This document shows positions 49,841 through 60,830 of a stretch of DNA of 64,000 bases, one piece after another. The notes beneath the pieces are model-generated. The model made no database searches and was not told the DNA's origin. It saw only the letters and a list, made by a program, of their open reading frames with translations. Within the stretch, counting starts at the first letter, position 1; each line of letters begins with the position of its first letter. The position numbers and the translations under genes were made by a program. The DNA comes from Adiantum capillus-veneris (Eukaryota > Streptophyta > Polypodiopsida > Polypodiales > Pteridaceae): contig CM043963.1 of assembly GCA_014529385.2 (NCBI GenBank), forward strand, positions 106,985,912 to 107,049,911, in the 5' to 3' direction.

Positions 49841-50043
49841 CACCCATCTTTAATGCGGGGTGGAGTAATGGGATCGACGTTCTGGGTTGAGGGGCGAGAT
49901 TTGGAGGTGCACAAAACACGGCTGCCCAAAAAGCTAGGCACAATAAACCAGTGGGAAAACGAGACACGCTGTCACGATTTCAACTAGTGACCTTGCAGTC
50001 CGAGTTTAGGGTCACATAAGCTAACCACCTCACCCACGCGTGC
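49838..50043 (-). mobile_element. Candidate tRNA-derived SINE
   Basis: The minus strand from 50043 reads GCGTGGGTGAGGTGGTTAGC (D-arm/A-box-like, 50020-50034), CTCGGACTGCAAGG (anticodon-arm-like) and TAGTTGAAATCGTG (B-box-like; consensus GTTCGAATC, 49976-49984). The boxes are about 46 bases apart, as in tRNAs. A GC-rich body follows to about 49838. No clear A-tail or target-site duplication, so this is tentative; it could also be a tRNA pseudogene. Confidence 0.4.
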
Positions 50044-50700
50044 ATCATGTAATCACAATCGTTTTTATGACTTTATATTGTGAGGTGATATGCATGCCTC
50101 ATGTGTTCAAGTTTAGTGCCTGCTCAAGTTTAGTTTTTGATTGGATAAACACATACATATTTTGTTTGAAAACAAGCGTGGTAAAACTTTCTCCCTTTGC
50201 TCGCTGGCAGAGGTCTTGTGGAACATGGGTTCATACCTTAAGAGACTAGTGCCTCAAAATACATCACATGAAGGGGCCCTTGAGATAGCGGTTTGCGAGA
50301 ATCGGGCTAATGAAGTCCTTGGAGTCCAAGATTGGGGCATCATCCAGAGATCGTGGACTATCAATCCCAATAGGTCGTGGGAAAGGTATTTCCACAAGCG
50401 CAAACCCGAAAAACTCATGACGTGAAATATGCCAGTCAGGCAGGTGTGGCATTATGGATAGTATGTGTCGATGGCAGGGCATCATCAGATGACTACTCCG
50501 TGCGTAGACGGTTGGTTGAGGTCCATTCGGACCCGAGACAAATATTCAATTGGCTCAAGCACTTGGATGGAGTCTTCCTTGGGTGGCAGATGTGTGTGGG
50601 AACCCTTTTAGGGCTAATTTAGGAGGTTCTTCACACGACTATCAAAACCCTTGAGGCTTGAAAAAATCCATTGTCCCCAAAAAAATCTCTTTTCATTAAA
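50044..50700. other. Intergenic DNA, nothing assigned
   Basis: No recognisable gene. Short open stretches at 50141-50425 and 50377-50622 show no domain. Confidence 0.4.
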
Positions 50701-50702
50701 TG

Positions 50703-50729
50703 CTCCCCCCCCCCCCCCCCCCCCCAAAC

Positions 50730-50779
<50 letters not shown>
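50703..50779. repeat. Poly-C and (AC)n tracts
   Basis: About 22 C (50704-50725), then (AC)n from 50735 to 50779; the right part is the insertion target of copia J. Confidence 0.93.
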
Positions 50780-50782
<3 letters not shown>

Positions 50783-50973
50783 TGGGGTACAAAGCCCAAT
50801 GTGGTCGCCCAGGTAAGTGGGCGGGCCGCCAGGTATGTACACATGTTCTTTTGTAAAAACCTAATAAGAACTCACTATGCTCTACACATTACAGTAGAGC
50901 GAGTTCACCATATCGTTGTGCTCTTCTTCTCGCACTCTCTCTCGTGTCGCACTTCCGCTCGTACTCCTTCAAC
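50780..50973 (+). repeat. 5' LTR of copia J
   Basis: 194 bp, TGTTGGGGTACAAAGCCC...CGTACTCCTTCAAC; only five mismatches to 54900-55093. Confidence 0.95.
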
Positions 50974-50985
50974 TGGTATCAGAGC
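50974..50985 (+). other. Primer-binding site of copia J
   Basis: TGGTATCAGAGC, directly after the LTR. Confidence 0.95.
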
Positions 50986-52066
50986 TCAGATCGAGGCTCG
51001 GGGCAGCAGTGCAGGAGGCTAGAGTCACCAGCTCAGATTGGAGTGAAATTCGACAGGCGAAGACACGGCCCCAAATCCTGTGGGAAAGCCCGAAGGCCAC
51101 GGTGTTGTCAGAAATCCATTCTGAGGTCATCTCGGCCACCGTTCGGCTTCGACAAAGGTCTGCGCAGGCCATTTTCGACTACGTGGTCTCGACGGGTGCA
51201 GATCCGACTCTGCAAATTTGGGGTTTTCGGCCTACGACTGTAGGTGCTGAGGATATCGACACTCCCAGAGTGTTGATTTGTGGCTGTCTACACATCGAAG
51301 GACGGCTCACAGTTCTTGGAGGCGTGTCACATACGACACGGGCGCATCTACACACAGACTGGAGGCGACATCCACTAGTTCATCAGGTAGCTTGTGTTTG
51401 CTGCTTGATATTCCAGATTTCATCCTGACATTGCAGGTACTTCCACATGGGATGTATTGTCAGAGATGATGTATGTCTGTTGAGGGTTTGCTGGCTGTGA
51501 GTCACGCAGCAAACAACCGCCAGCGGTTACAGTATACAGTGGGAAATTTGTGGATGTATGACTTTGTGGGAAGTCTATGTACTGTCAGATTTACTGCAGC
51601 CTTTGTTGAGGGTCGAGTGAGGTTTTATTGAGCTGGGGGATTCTCGAATGTTGAGATCCTTTCGGTGATACAGGTCTTGGAGCGATCCCTCGAGCACCCT
51701 TAGATAGGCAGCTAGGATGTATTGACTGTGAGTTAGACAGTTGGGATTGCATCTTTGCTTTACTGCCGTTGAGGCATTGTCGCAGTCTATGCTTATAGGA
51801 CAGTGACAGGACAGTGACAGACAGTACAGGTGTAGGACAGGTTTACCCGCAGCTTACAGTGTCAGAGAGACAGTGTTTTTTGAGCTGTTTTTTGGTCTGT
51901 TTTTAGTACACCAGAGCCATTTTACAAAGGATACTTTGCCAAAATTTTTGCAGAATCTGAAGCTTTCTTGGTTCATTTGACAGGTTGATATTGGTTCAGA
52001 GGTCAGGTTGCAGGGGAAACTCTGCCGAATTTTTCCCAGAAAAGTAAACTACTGTGAAGCATAGCT
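50986..52066 (+). other. Untranslated leader of copia J
   Basis: About 1.08 kb, longer than usual, with no Gag-like coding. Short open stretches in it have no domain. Contains a 'gacagtgacaggacagtgac' repeat region near 51800-51830. Confidence 0.75.
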
Positions 52067-54235
52067 ATGGCTGGATCACAGGACACTGCTCTTTACAATA
52101 TCAAGAAGCTGGATGGAACCAATTTCCCATTGTGGAAGAAGCAGATTTGGCACGTGTTGGTACAAAAGAAGCAGATAAAACCTATAAAGCTCAAGGGGAT
52201 AAAACTAGAAGATATGGACGAAGATGAATGGAGCGAAATGGATGAATTGGCACTTTCTACCATTATGCTGACTTTGGAAGAAAGCGTTTACTTCAATGTA
52301 GCAGACGAGATGTCGGCTTATCAAGCATGGTTAAAGCTGAGTGATCTTTATGAGAAGCAGAGTGCAGCTTCACAGGTATACTGGCTTAAGAAGCTTGTTG
52401 ACTTGAAGATGAAAGAAGGGACACCTATGTCCAATCATCTGAATGAATTCAACACAATCTATAGTCAGTTGTCAGCTCAAGGTGTCAAGTTTGATGAACC
52501 TGTTAGAGCTATGTTCCTGTTGATTACATTGCCGAAAAGTTGGGACACTTTTCGCACAGCTTTGAGTAATTCTGCACCTCCAGATGGTTTGAACATAGCA
52601 GGTGTAGAAGGAAGTCTGCTTACTGAAGAAACCAATAGAAAGACAATGGACAAAGGCAAAGGAACAGCCTTAGTTGTCAGGGGAAGGACCATAGAAAAGT
52701 ACAAAGGTGGAAAGAGGAATCAGTCTCGTAGCAAGTCCCGCAGTGCTAAAGGCAAGAGTGACATAGAATGCTACCATTGTGGCAAGAAGGGTCACATGAA
52801 AAGAGACTGCAGAGAATGGAAAGCAGAAAAAGGCAAAGAGAAAGCTGAAGACCATGGTGAGAAGAACAAGTCCTCAGTGAAGATTCAAGAAATAAATGTG
52901 ACAAACACTGTTGCAGAGGATGACAGTCTAGTGTCAGGAGACATCTACTTCTTGAAGAATACAATGGACTCAGCTCTTCTTACAACATCTGATGGAAATG
53001 CACTGAGTGACTGGATTATAGACTCAGGGGCATCACTTCATGTGTCTCCAAACAAGGAGTGGTTTACCTCTTATGTGACCACTAAAGATCATGTTTGGCT
53101 AGGCAATGGGCAGACATGTGAGATCTTAGGTGTTGGAGATGTTCAATTGAAGTTTCAGAATGGCTCTTCTTTCACGCTGAAGAATGTGAGACATGTTCCC
53201 GCAATTACAAAGAGCTTGATCAGCACAGGTTTACTTGATGATGCTAGCTACGTCACCACTTTTGGACAGAACATGTGGAAGATATCCAAGGGTTCTATGA
53301 CAGTAGCACATGGAGTAAAGTCTGGAGGACTTTACATGATTTATGTATCAAATGTCTCTAAAAATGTAATCAATGTAACCGAGAAGCCGAACGTTTCTTT
53401 GTGGCATAGCCGATTAGGAAATATGTCCAAGAAGGGAATGGAAATCTTGTCTCGTTCTGGTTATTTGCCTGGCTTTTCATTTAATGATTTTGAATTCTGT
53501 GAACATTGTCTGTATGGTAAGCAAACACAACAGCCACATAAGCATAGAAGCAGTAGAAGAGATACACAGTTGACACTTGTTCATAGTGATTTGTGTGGAC
53601 CTATGCCTAACCTATCTCTAGGGGGAGCTTCTTACTTTATGACATTTATAGATGATTACTCGAGGAAAGTATGGGTTTACTTTCTCAAGCACAAGGATGA
53701 AGCGTTTAGTGTTTTCAAAACGTTTGTGACACTTGTGGAGAATCAGAGTGGCAAGAAGCTTAAATGCTTACGCACTGACAATGGTGGAGAGTATGTTTCA
53801 AAGGCCTTTCAGGACTTTTGTGAGTCAAAAGGTATAAAACGTGAACTTACTGCTCCTTACAATCCTCCTCAAAATGGTGTTGCTGAGAGGATGAATAGGA
53901 CCATACAAGAGAAGGTCAGAAGTATGTTGTCTAATGCACAGCTGCCAAATGGGCTTTGGGCTGAAGCTGTATCAACAGCTGTTCATCTTGTAAATAGATC
54001 TCCTAGAAAGGTTTTGCAGAAGGATTCAATGCCAGAGATGATATGGTCATGCAAAATGCCCTCATACAAGCATCTCAGAGTCTTTGGCTGTGAGGCATAT
54101 ACTCACGTTCCAAAGGAATTTAGGAACAAACTTGAGCCAAAGAGTAGAAAGTGCATCTTTCTAGGCTATGGTAATTCTGGTGAGATGGGGTACAGACTTT
54201 GGGATCCCGAATCCAGAAAGGTTGTCCGGGAGTAG
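52067..54235 (+). CDS. Copia J Gag-protease-integrase polyprotein
   Basis: 722 codons without interruption. Gag: DGTNFPLWKKQIWHVL, LKKLVDLKMKEGTPMSNHLN; zinc knuckle CYHCGKKGHMKRDC (residue ~235); protease DSGASLHVS (~319); integrase HHCC (HSRLGNMS ~446, CEHCLYGKQ), then HSDLCGP (Asp ~506), RTDNGGEY (Asp ~571) and GVAERMNRT (Glu ~607), with D-35-E spacing; and [13 protein letters not shown] with LGYGNSGEMGYRLWDPESRK. All catalytic residues look intact. The frame ends two codons after the deletion junction (VVRE-stop), so no RT or RNase H is fused. Start chosen at MAGSQDTALYN, the first ATG after the leader with the family's Gag pattern. Confidence 0.95.
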   Translation: MAGSQDTALYNIKKLDGTNFPLWKKQIWHVLVQKKQIKPIKLKGIKLEDMDEDEWSEMDELALSTIMLTLEESVYFNVADEMSAYQAWLKLSDLYEKQSAASQVYWLKKLVDLKMKEGTPMSNHLNEFNTIYSQLSAQGVKFDEPVRAMFLLITLPKSWDTFRTALSNSAPPDGLNIAGVEGSLLTEETNRKTMDKGKGTALVVRGRTIEKYKGGKRNQSRSKSRSAKGKSDIECYHCGKKGHMKRDCREWKAEKGKEKAEDHGEKNKSSVKIQEINVTNTVAEDDSLVSGDIYFLKNTMDSALLTTSDGNALSDWIIDSGASLHVSPNKEWFTSYVTTKDHVWLGNGQTCEILGVGDVQLKFQNGSSFTLKNVRHVPAITKSLISTGLLDDASYVTTFGQNMWKISKGSMTVAHGVKSGGLYMIYVSNVSKNVINVTEKPNVSLWHSRLGNMSKKGMEILSRSGYLPGFSFNDFEFCEHCLYGKQTQQPHKHRSSRRDTQLTLVHSDLCGPMPNLSLGGASYFMTFIDDYSRKVWVYFLKHKDEAFSVFKTFVTLVENQSGKKLKCLRTDNGGEYVSKAFQDFCESKGIKRELTAPYNPPQNGVAERMNRTIQEKVRSMLSNAQLPNGLWAEAVSTAVHLVNRSPRKVLQKDSMPEMIWSCKMPSYKHLRVFGCEAYTHVPKEFRNKLEPKSRKCIFLGYGNSGEMGYRLWDPESRKVVRE

Positions 54236-54810
54236 TAAGTCGATACATGTCAAACCCAGGCAAGAAACATTGGGAGGCAGTGAAAGGAATATTGAGATAC
54301 CTGAAAGCTACAAAGAGTATGCGTATATGCTATGGGAGTCAGGAGCTAAGTGTAAAGGGTTTTACAGACTCAGATTATGCAGGTGACTTAGACAACCGAA
54401 GGTCTACGTCAGGGTATGTCTTTACATTGGCTGGTGGAGCAGTATCATGGCGTTCTAGATTACAAGATTGTGTTACTCAGTCTACTACAGAGGCTGAATA
54501 TGTTGCAGCATCAGAGGCATGCAAAGAATCAATTTGGCTTAATCGAATAGTAACAGATTTGGGAATCAAAGAAGAGATGCCTGTGTTATATTGTGATAGT
54601 CAAAGTGCTATACAATTGGCTCGCAATCCAGTTTATCACTCAAAGACAAAACATGTGGATGTGAAGTATCATTTCATCAGGGAAATGCTCGAGGATAAGC
54701 AACTTCAGCTTGTCAAAGTTCACACCACAGAAAATCCTGTTGATCTACTTACAAAAGGACTTCCCTCAGAGAGCTTTGTGCATTTTCGCAAGCAGTTAGG
54801 TGTAGGGTAG
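54229..54810 (+). pseudogene. Copia J RNase H, out of frame
   Basis: From the deletion junction (~54229) a frame runs [90 protein letters not shown] and PVDLLTKGLPSE to TAG at 54808-54810. All RNase H motifs are present, but it is shifted from the upstream polyprotein frame and has no start of its own (the nearest in-frame ATG lies in the integrase tail). Confidence 0.9.
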
Positions 54811-54888
54811 TACATCACTTCTCTACATCTCTTGTATATTAGCTTGTATAGTAGCTTCTCTCACACTTAAAGTACCACATTGGACTTT

Positions 54889-54899
54889 AAGTGGGAGGT
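54889..54899 (+). other. Polypurine tract of copia J
   Basis: AAGTGGGAGGT directly before the 3' LTR; the same tract as in copia I. Confidence 0.9.
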
Positions 54900-55093
54900 T
54901 GTTGGGGTATAAAGCCCAATGTGGTCGCCCAGGTAAGTGGGCGGGCCACTAGGTATGTACACATGTTCTTTTGTAAAAACCTAATAAGAACTCACTATGC
55001 TCTACACATTACAGTAGAGCGAGTTCACCATATCGTCGTGCTCTTCTTCTCGCACTCTCTCTCGCGTCGCACTTCCGCTCGTACTCCTTCAAC
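54900..55093 (+). repeat. 3' LTR of copia J
   Basis: 194 bp, TGTTGGGGTATAAAGCCC...TACTCCTTCAAC, followed by the rest of the interrupted (AC)n tract. Confidence 0.95.
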
Positions 55094-55572
55094 ACACACA
55101 CACAAAATGCTTTTAAGCTGTAGTTCTGTATAAATTATAGAGGCTAATGATGCACTAATTAGGCAAAATTGGTCGAGCAATTTATTGCACCAACGAAGCC
55201 CAATTAGAGCAAGGAGATAGTCAATGGTTAGCTCTTGGCAAGGGCTTCTTGCACACACTTTTAATGCACATAGATCATGAAGTCAAAAGGGCTATTTAGA
55301 GACAAAAATTATGAAAAAACCACGCTAAGTGAAAAGGCTAATTGAAGATAAAAATTATGCAAGAGATGAATGATTTCCTCCTCTTCTAATCAACAAAGTA
55401 TAGTGGAGCATGTGCATGCCCAAGTGGTGATTGGGGAATGGGATTATTAAGAATGCTAATGCAATAGAGATAAATAGGTCTATGTAGGAACCATCGGCTT
55501 TGATATCACATGAAAGGGGTTGTGATCATGGAAAAAATGTTAATGAGCTCTTCATAATGTAATTAACATGCT

Positions 55573-55576
<4 letters not shown>
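55094..55576. other. Intergenic, nothing assigned
   Basis: No coding or element signature seen. Confidence 0.4.

Positions 55577-55634
<58 letters not shown>
55577..55634. repeat. (GA)n microsatellite
   Basis: 58-bp GA run. Confidence 0.96.
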
Positions 55635-55637
<3 letters not shown>

Positions 55638-55883
55638 ACACTAATGGAAGTAGCAAAAATAACAAATATGCAAATGATTACAAAGTGGGCTACAATGATG
55701 GTAATGAGTGGGGATGCAAAGTGGATAGAAAGTATGTAGCTTAGGCTTCTTTTTTAAAATTGGGAGAGGGCATCTACCGATGTAAACAATGATTTCAAAT
55801 GTGTAGGCTTCCAATGTAGAGAGGGTTCTCACTAGTTGGTGGTGCGGATGTGTCACACACCCAACAAGGGCCCCATGGCTACC

Positions 55884-55886
<3 letters not shown>

Positions 55887-55956
<70 letters not shown>
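55887..55956. repeat. (GA)n microsatellite
   Basis: 70-bp GA run at the left edge of a duplicated unit. Confidence 0.96.
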
Positions 55957-55958
<2 letters not shown>

Positions 55959-56160
55959 GTGCATACACATAGAGAAAGAAAGAGAGGCAACACACTTTTG
56001 TTTACAGTTACATGGTGTTGATTAATAATTAGGTACAGGTTTTATAACTACGCAAAGGGTGTGATTCCAATGGGTGTGTGCCCCTTGGATGATGAGTGGT
56101 GGACAATTGTGAGTGCCCAATTGTGCTTGAGCTGCAACAATCCCCCTCAAGCGCAATTGT

Positions 56161-56226
<66 letters not shown>

Positions 56227-56428
56227 GTGCATACACATAGAGAAAGAAAGAGAGGCAACACACTTTTGTTTACAGTTACATGGTGTTGATTAATAATTAG
56301 GTACAGGTTTTATAACTACGCAAAGGGTGTGATTCCAATGGGTGTGTGCCCCTTGGATGATGAGTGGTGGACAATTGTGAGTGCCCAATTGTGCTTGAGC
56401 TGCAACAATCCCCCTCAAGCGCAATTGT

Positions 56429-56477
<49 letters not shown>

Positions 56478-56478
56478 T
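55957..56478. repeat. Direct duplication of a 268-bp unit with (GA)n
   Basis: 55957-56224 and 56225-56478 are identical over about 208 non-microsatellite bases (ttgtgcatacacatagagaa ... gcgcaattgtgg), each followed by a (GA)n run. Each copy contains a 14-bp imperfect inverted repeat (caattgtgcttgag / ctcaagcgcaattg). Confidence 0.95.
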
Positions 56479-58683
56479 TTATTGAAAATTTTTCTTGTGT
56501 GTGGCTACAAGAGTGCTGTTTTTTTTTTTAATACATCCGAGGATAGCTAAGCATAGGTAGGTAGAATAGTCAAGGGAGAGGCTATCCAAGATCAAGGAAA
56601 TGGGTTTCTTGAAGTACCCAAGCAATTCTCTTTTTCTTTGTGCATGCAAGTTGTTTCATTCGAGGTTTTTTCTTCACCATGACTCGCGGCTTGGTCTTCT
56701 TTATGTGTGGTCTCTACTTCATGTGAGGTTGACGCTTCATCTTGACTCTCAACTTTGAGCACCATGCTCAAACTCGGATGGGATCAATCTTTGCCCCCCC
56801 CCCCCCCCCCGTCTCCCCTCAAGGAGAGTAGGATGCTAGAGGGATGGATGAAGTTGGTGTTGACGTTTGTACTTGGTCTTCTTCATGTGTAGTATTTGCT
56901 TCATGTAGGGTTTATGCTTCGTCTTGACTCTTGGCTTCAAGCACCATGCTCAAACTTGCATGGGATCAATCTTTGTCTCCCCTCCAGGAGAGTAGGTCGC
57001 TTGAGGAGAGCTATGCATAGGTAGGTTGTGAATACACCTTGGATTGCAATCACCAACTTGTCACCAAAATTGAGTCCATCTTGAGCACCAATTTCCTCTT
57101 AGAAAGTTGAATTTGAGATGGCCCTACATCCAAGAATCCTCATTCATGAGCTGTGAATGCATCACGTCCAAGGTTTTACAAGATAATGAACTTTGGGATA
57201 CACCCTATCCAGAATTTGGCCAACAAAAATGGAATGCATGCAGCACATCCATAGTGGTTTGTTTACGTCATGTTGGGTCCTTGTCAGATTCAATGTGCTT
57301 TGAGTTTTGACACATGGGGTCAAACATTGATGAATTGAACTCTGCATACAGGTCCAAATCTAGAATTTGGAGATCCAATTGCCTATCACGTCTCTTTGTC
57401 TAAAGCATGTTGCGGCAACCTCCACCAGGCTAGAACTTAGAATAGAGGCCATTGTGGCTGCCACCATGTTTGCCTTGTTGATGTCTTGGGTGGAACAAAT
57501 GCCTTTGTTGTCCTCGTCAAACTTTCCTTTGCATTTGTCCTTTTGAGGGCTCGAAAAATGAACTGTCGACTCCCGTAAGGACTTTGGGTGTGCCGAGGCA
57601 GTTAACTAAGTACTAGCCAATATGCTATCCATATTCGTGATGGTCATGTTGATGTTGAGGCCTATGGGGGAATACCCTGGAAGGGATTGCAAAGAAACTA
57701 TTCTCAAGAAGTCCTCAAGGTTGAGCTTCCACCAACTATGAATTTCAAAATGTTTCACACCATACACAGCCCACCCTTGTCAATGGCATCTCAAAATGTT
57801 GATTAATTAGCTTGTTCCCTTTTTAAGGTTTCATTACGTATCGTGCAAAGCATCCGACTCAGACTGTTGGGGGCATCTTTTCTCTAAAGTGTTTCAAATG
57901 TAGCATCAATAGGTCAAGAAATTGTGATCCCCTCTACCAATGCATTTCAAAATACCATGCTTAATAGGTGTCCCCACAAGCTTTTTATACAATGTTTTAA
58001 AATTCTCTTTCAATGAGAACCTTAATTGCTTGGGAAAATTGCCCAACCACTTTCAACTACATTCTCACACAGAATGGAACTCTACAAAAGCTTCAAAAGT
58101 TTCCAAGCCTTCTACCTCCCAAGCCCCCTAGGGCTATAGCATTTCAAAGAACAAGAAAAAAAATGCCTTGAGTGTGCTCATCAAGGCTCTATAGCCAAGG
58201 CATCTCAAAACACCCTACCCAAGCTCTATCACGGGATCTTCTCCACAAACTTTTTCAAAACACTCAGAGAGTTAGCTTCCCTTGCTATCAAAGAGCCCAC
58301 ATGCATGAGCATCTCAATAGGCAGCAATGTGTTGTCCCAGAGTTGTCTGAACTAGGGAGCATTTTAGAATGCTCTCCCTTGATGTAGTCTGTAGGTATGC
58401 ATAGGCGTTTCGAAATGATTTTTTTTTGCATCTCACCCCATTTCAAGCACCCATGGCTTGCCTTTTTTGTTGTTGTTGGCCCATAGTTTTGCCTTAGTGT
58501 TTTAAAGCACTCCAAGGGGTCAGACTCCACCAAACAATGCTACAAGGGAGAAATAAGCCAAATTTCCTATGTTTTAAAAGGTAGCATTGCCGCACCAACT
58601 CTTCTCAACTTTGCAGCTAGTTCTTCCACCAAAGCTCTAATACTATGTCACAATCAATGATTAGGAAGTGTAGGGCAAGAGAG

Positions 58684-58684
<1 letters not shown>
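56479..58684. other. Intergenic DNA with local duplications
   Basis: No gene recognised. About 56690-56870 and 56870-57010 are diverged tandem copies (shared 'gagcaccatgctcaaact', 'tgggatcaatctttg', 'ggagagtagg'), with a poly-C run at 56797-56815. A 'gcat(c/t)tcaaaa' motif recurs near 57785, 57943, 58138 and 58199. Confidence 0.55.

Positions 58685-58688
<4 letters not shown>

Positions 58689-58780
<92 letters not shown>
58689..58780. repeat. (GA)n microsatellite
   Basis: About 90 bp of GA with one interruption. Confidence 0.96.
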
Positions 58781-58781
<1 letters not shown>

Positions 58782-59535
58782 TTGTTGAACCAAGCAACTA
58801 AGCAATGAGATATTGATTGCTACAACGGGGCTCACTATGCACTTATAAATTAGCTTGGGGCCTTAAGCACCTCCCTCAACAAATTTCCCTACTTAGAATC
58901 CTAAATTCATGTCAAATAAGTAAAAAATAAATACCTTCAAACCATTAATTCACTGGTGGCTATCCTTCATGACCTCATGAGCTTGTATGTATGCATGGCA
59001 CTATTCATGGTAGAGAAGTGCATATACTAATTTGATGATGATGTCACTCACCCCGCTATGTTATTTTTCTCATAAATGGGGTGTAGAAGGAGGTATGAAA
59101 TTTTGAGTTTAAGTATCTCCTTGTTGAAAATTCAAAGACATCTCATGCACTTGGATTTTCAAATGATGACATGAGTTGTGTGGATGGGGTCCATAGTAGA
59201 GCATGGGTACATAGTTTAGGTCCTTTAGCTAGGAGATAAGAGCATAATTCTCTTAGTTTTTTTGCCAATTGAGGTTATGTTGTGTTGCTAGACGAACATG
59301 ATGTACCTCGATCTCCACTGCTATGTTCTGTGGAATTTTCAAAGTTGTTCAAAATCGTAAATAGAAGAAGTCGTCTTGTGTTACTCATTGCCTCATGCTT
59401 TGTTGGATTTTTCTTTAAGTGTTGATGACAATGTGTTTATTAATGAAGGAACTTTCTCAATGCAACTGTGTGTGTGTGTGTGTGGGGCTACTCACGAACA
59501 CACTCAACAATATGTTTCTAAGCATGTTGTACCAA
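58781..59535. other. Intergenic, nothing assigned
   Basis: No coding region seen; short (GT)n at 59467-59484. Confidence 0.4.
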
Positions 59536-59539
59536 ATCC

Positions 59540-60260
59540 ACCAACTGTTACAAGATTGTAATGATGTTTTTCCTATAGATTTACATCTAGGGTTTCCACC
59601 ACAATGTTCAATGCAACATGGCATTTATTTGGTGCTTGGTAGTAAACATGTAAGCGAGCATTCGTACAAGCTAAGTCACATGGAAGCCATGGAAGTACAA
59701 CAGCAGCTTGCCAACTACTTAAAGCCTTCGTTCAACAAGTTCTTTGTTGTGGGTGGCACCAATTTTATTGGTTGAGAAAAAAGACGTTCCTATGCACATT
59801 TGTGTAGATTATCATGCTTTGAATGCAATGACTATTAAGAATCTCCCAAGGGTGTATTAATTTGATAGGTTGAAGGGAGTTCGATATTTTTCTAAGATAG
59901 ATTTCACTTAGCAGATATTCCAAAGACTAATTTTTGTACAAGATATGGGTATTATGAGCTCTTGATCATGATTTTTGTTTTAGTTAGCTCTCCAACTATT
60001 TTCATGGCCATGATGCATGGTACTCTGTGATATTCAAGGACATCTATCATTGTTTCCTAGATGAAATTTCGGTTCAGAGTGCTCTGAAGAAGAGAATTTA
60101 TGGCACCTAAAGTTTGTATTTGATTCGCTAACAGAGCACAAGTTTTATGCAAAGCTTATCCAATGTGATACCTTGAAAGTTAAAATCAAGTACTGGGGGC
60201 ACTTTATCTCTTATCCTGGCCTTCAAATGGCCTCGTCCAGCTAACCTAAATCTAATTTTT
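59540..60260 (+). pseudogene. Gypsy RT remnant (old copy)
   Basis: QLLQDCNDVFPIDLHLGFPP and SYKLSHMEAMEVQQQLANYL (59540-59740) match the conserved RT entry of a gypsy lineage different from E and B (DVFP-DLP-GLPP...YR-S). Downstream frames show [20 protein letters not shown]-like, FSKIDF and FVLVSSPTIF-like traces with many stops. Confidence 0.75.
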
Positions 60261-60830
60261 CTATGTATGGCATGCTATTATTGTAAATTCATCAAAGATT
60301 GTGCAAAGACAATGGTTTCTATAATGAATCAAGTAAAGAATCAATGCAAGGCCTTCACCTGGGATGAAAAGCAACAACGTAGTTTTGACAAGCTTAAGGG
60401 GACTTTAACTATGACACCCACTCTAGCTATTTTTTATCTTGTCAAACTATTTGTGCTTGAGATGGATGCAAGCAACCAAGTTATATGCACAAAGCTATTG
60501 CAATAAATACAACATGTTGCTTTTCTCAACAAGATTATTACACTTATAAGCATGATTTGTGTGCCATCATTCGTGCTTTGGAGCAATGGGGACATTATAT
60601 GTATGGTGCTCAACTTGAGATTTTTTTTTTAATCACAAAAGAATCAAATGGTTTTCACATCAAAAAGATTTGGACATACTTTTAGTTGGATTGACATCCT
60701 GCAAGAGTACAACTGTAAGTTAGGACATTGTAAAGGTCAATACGATGTTGTAGCTCATGCTTTAGGTCACATGCTTGAGGTCAATGCTTTTACAAATTTG
60801 GAAAGTTAAAGAAAATTCTTGTAATCTCTT
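60261..60830 (+). pseudogene. Gypsy RNase H remnant
   Basis: YYCKFIKDCAKTMVSIMNQV, KAFTWDEKQQRSFDKLKGTL and FVLEMDASNQV (60267-60470), then YYTYKHDLCAIIRALEQWGH and LEIFFLITKE (60500-60640). A broken RT tail and RNase H continuing the remnant upstream. Confidence 0.8.

Larger units (their letters stand above)
50780..55093 (+). mobile_element. Ty1/copia element J (4,314 bp) lacking reverse transcriptase
   Basis: 194-bp LTRs (five differences), PBS, 1.1-kb leader, intact gag-protease-integrase frame, RNase H, polypurine tract. Reverse transcriptase is absent: the sequence passes from the integrase C-terminus (SRKVVR) to the RT/RNase H junction ([10 protein letters not shown]). It is inserted in an (AC)n tract, so the TSD (acaca or cacac) cannot be told from the repeat. 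Confidence 0.94.

Noticed and set aside
50651-51428. Open frames over the LTR and leader of copia J
   Set aside because: No Gag-like sequence; the real polyprotein starts at 52067.
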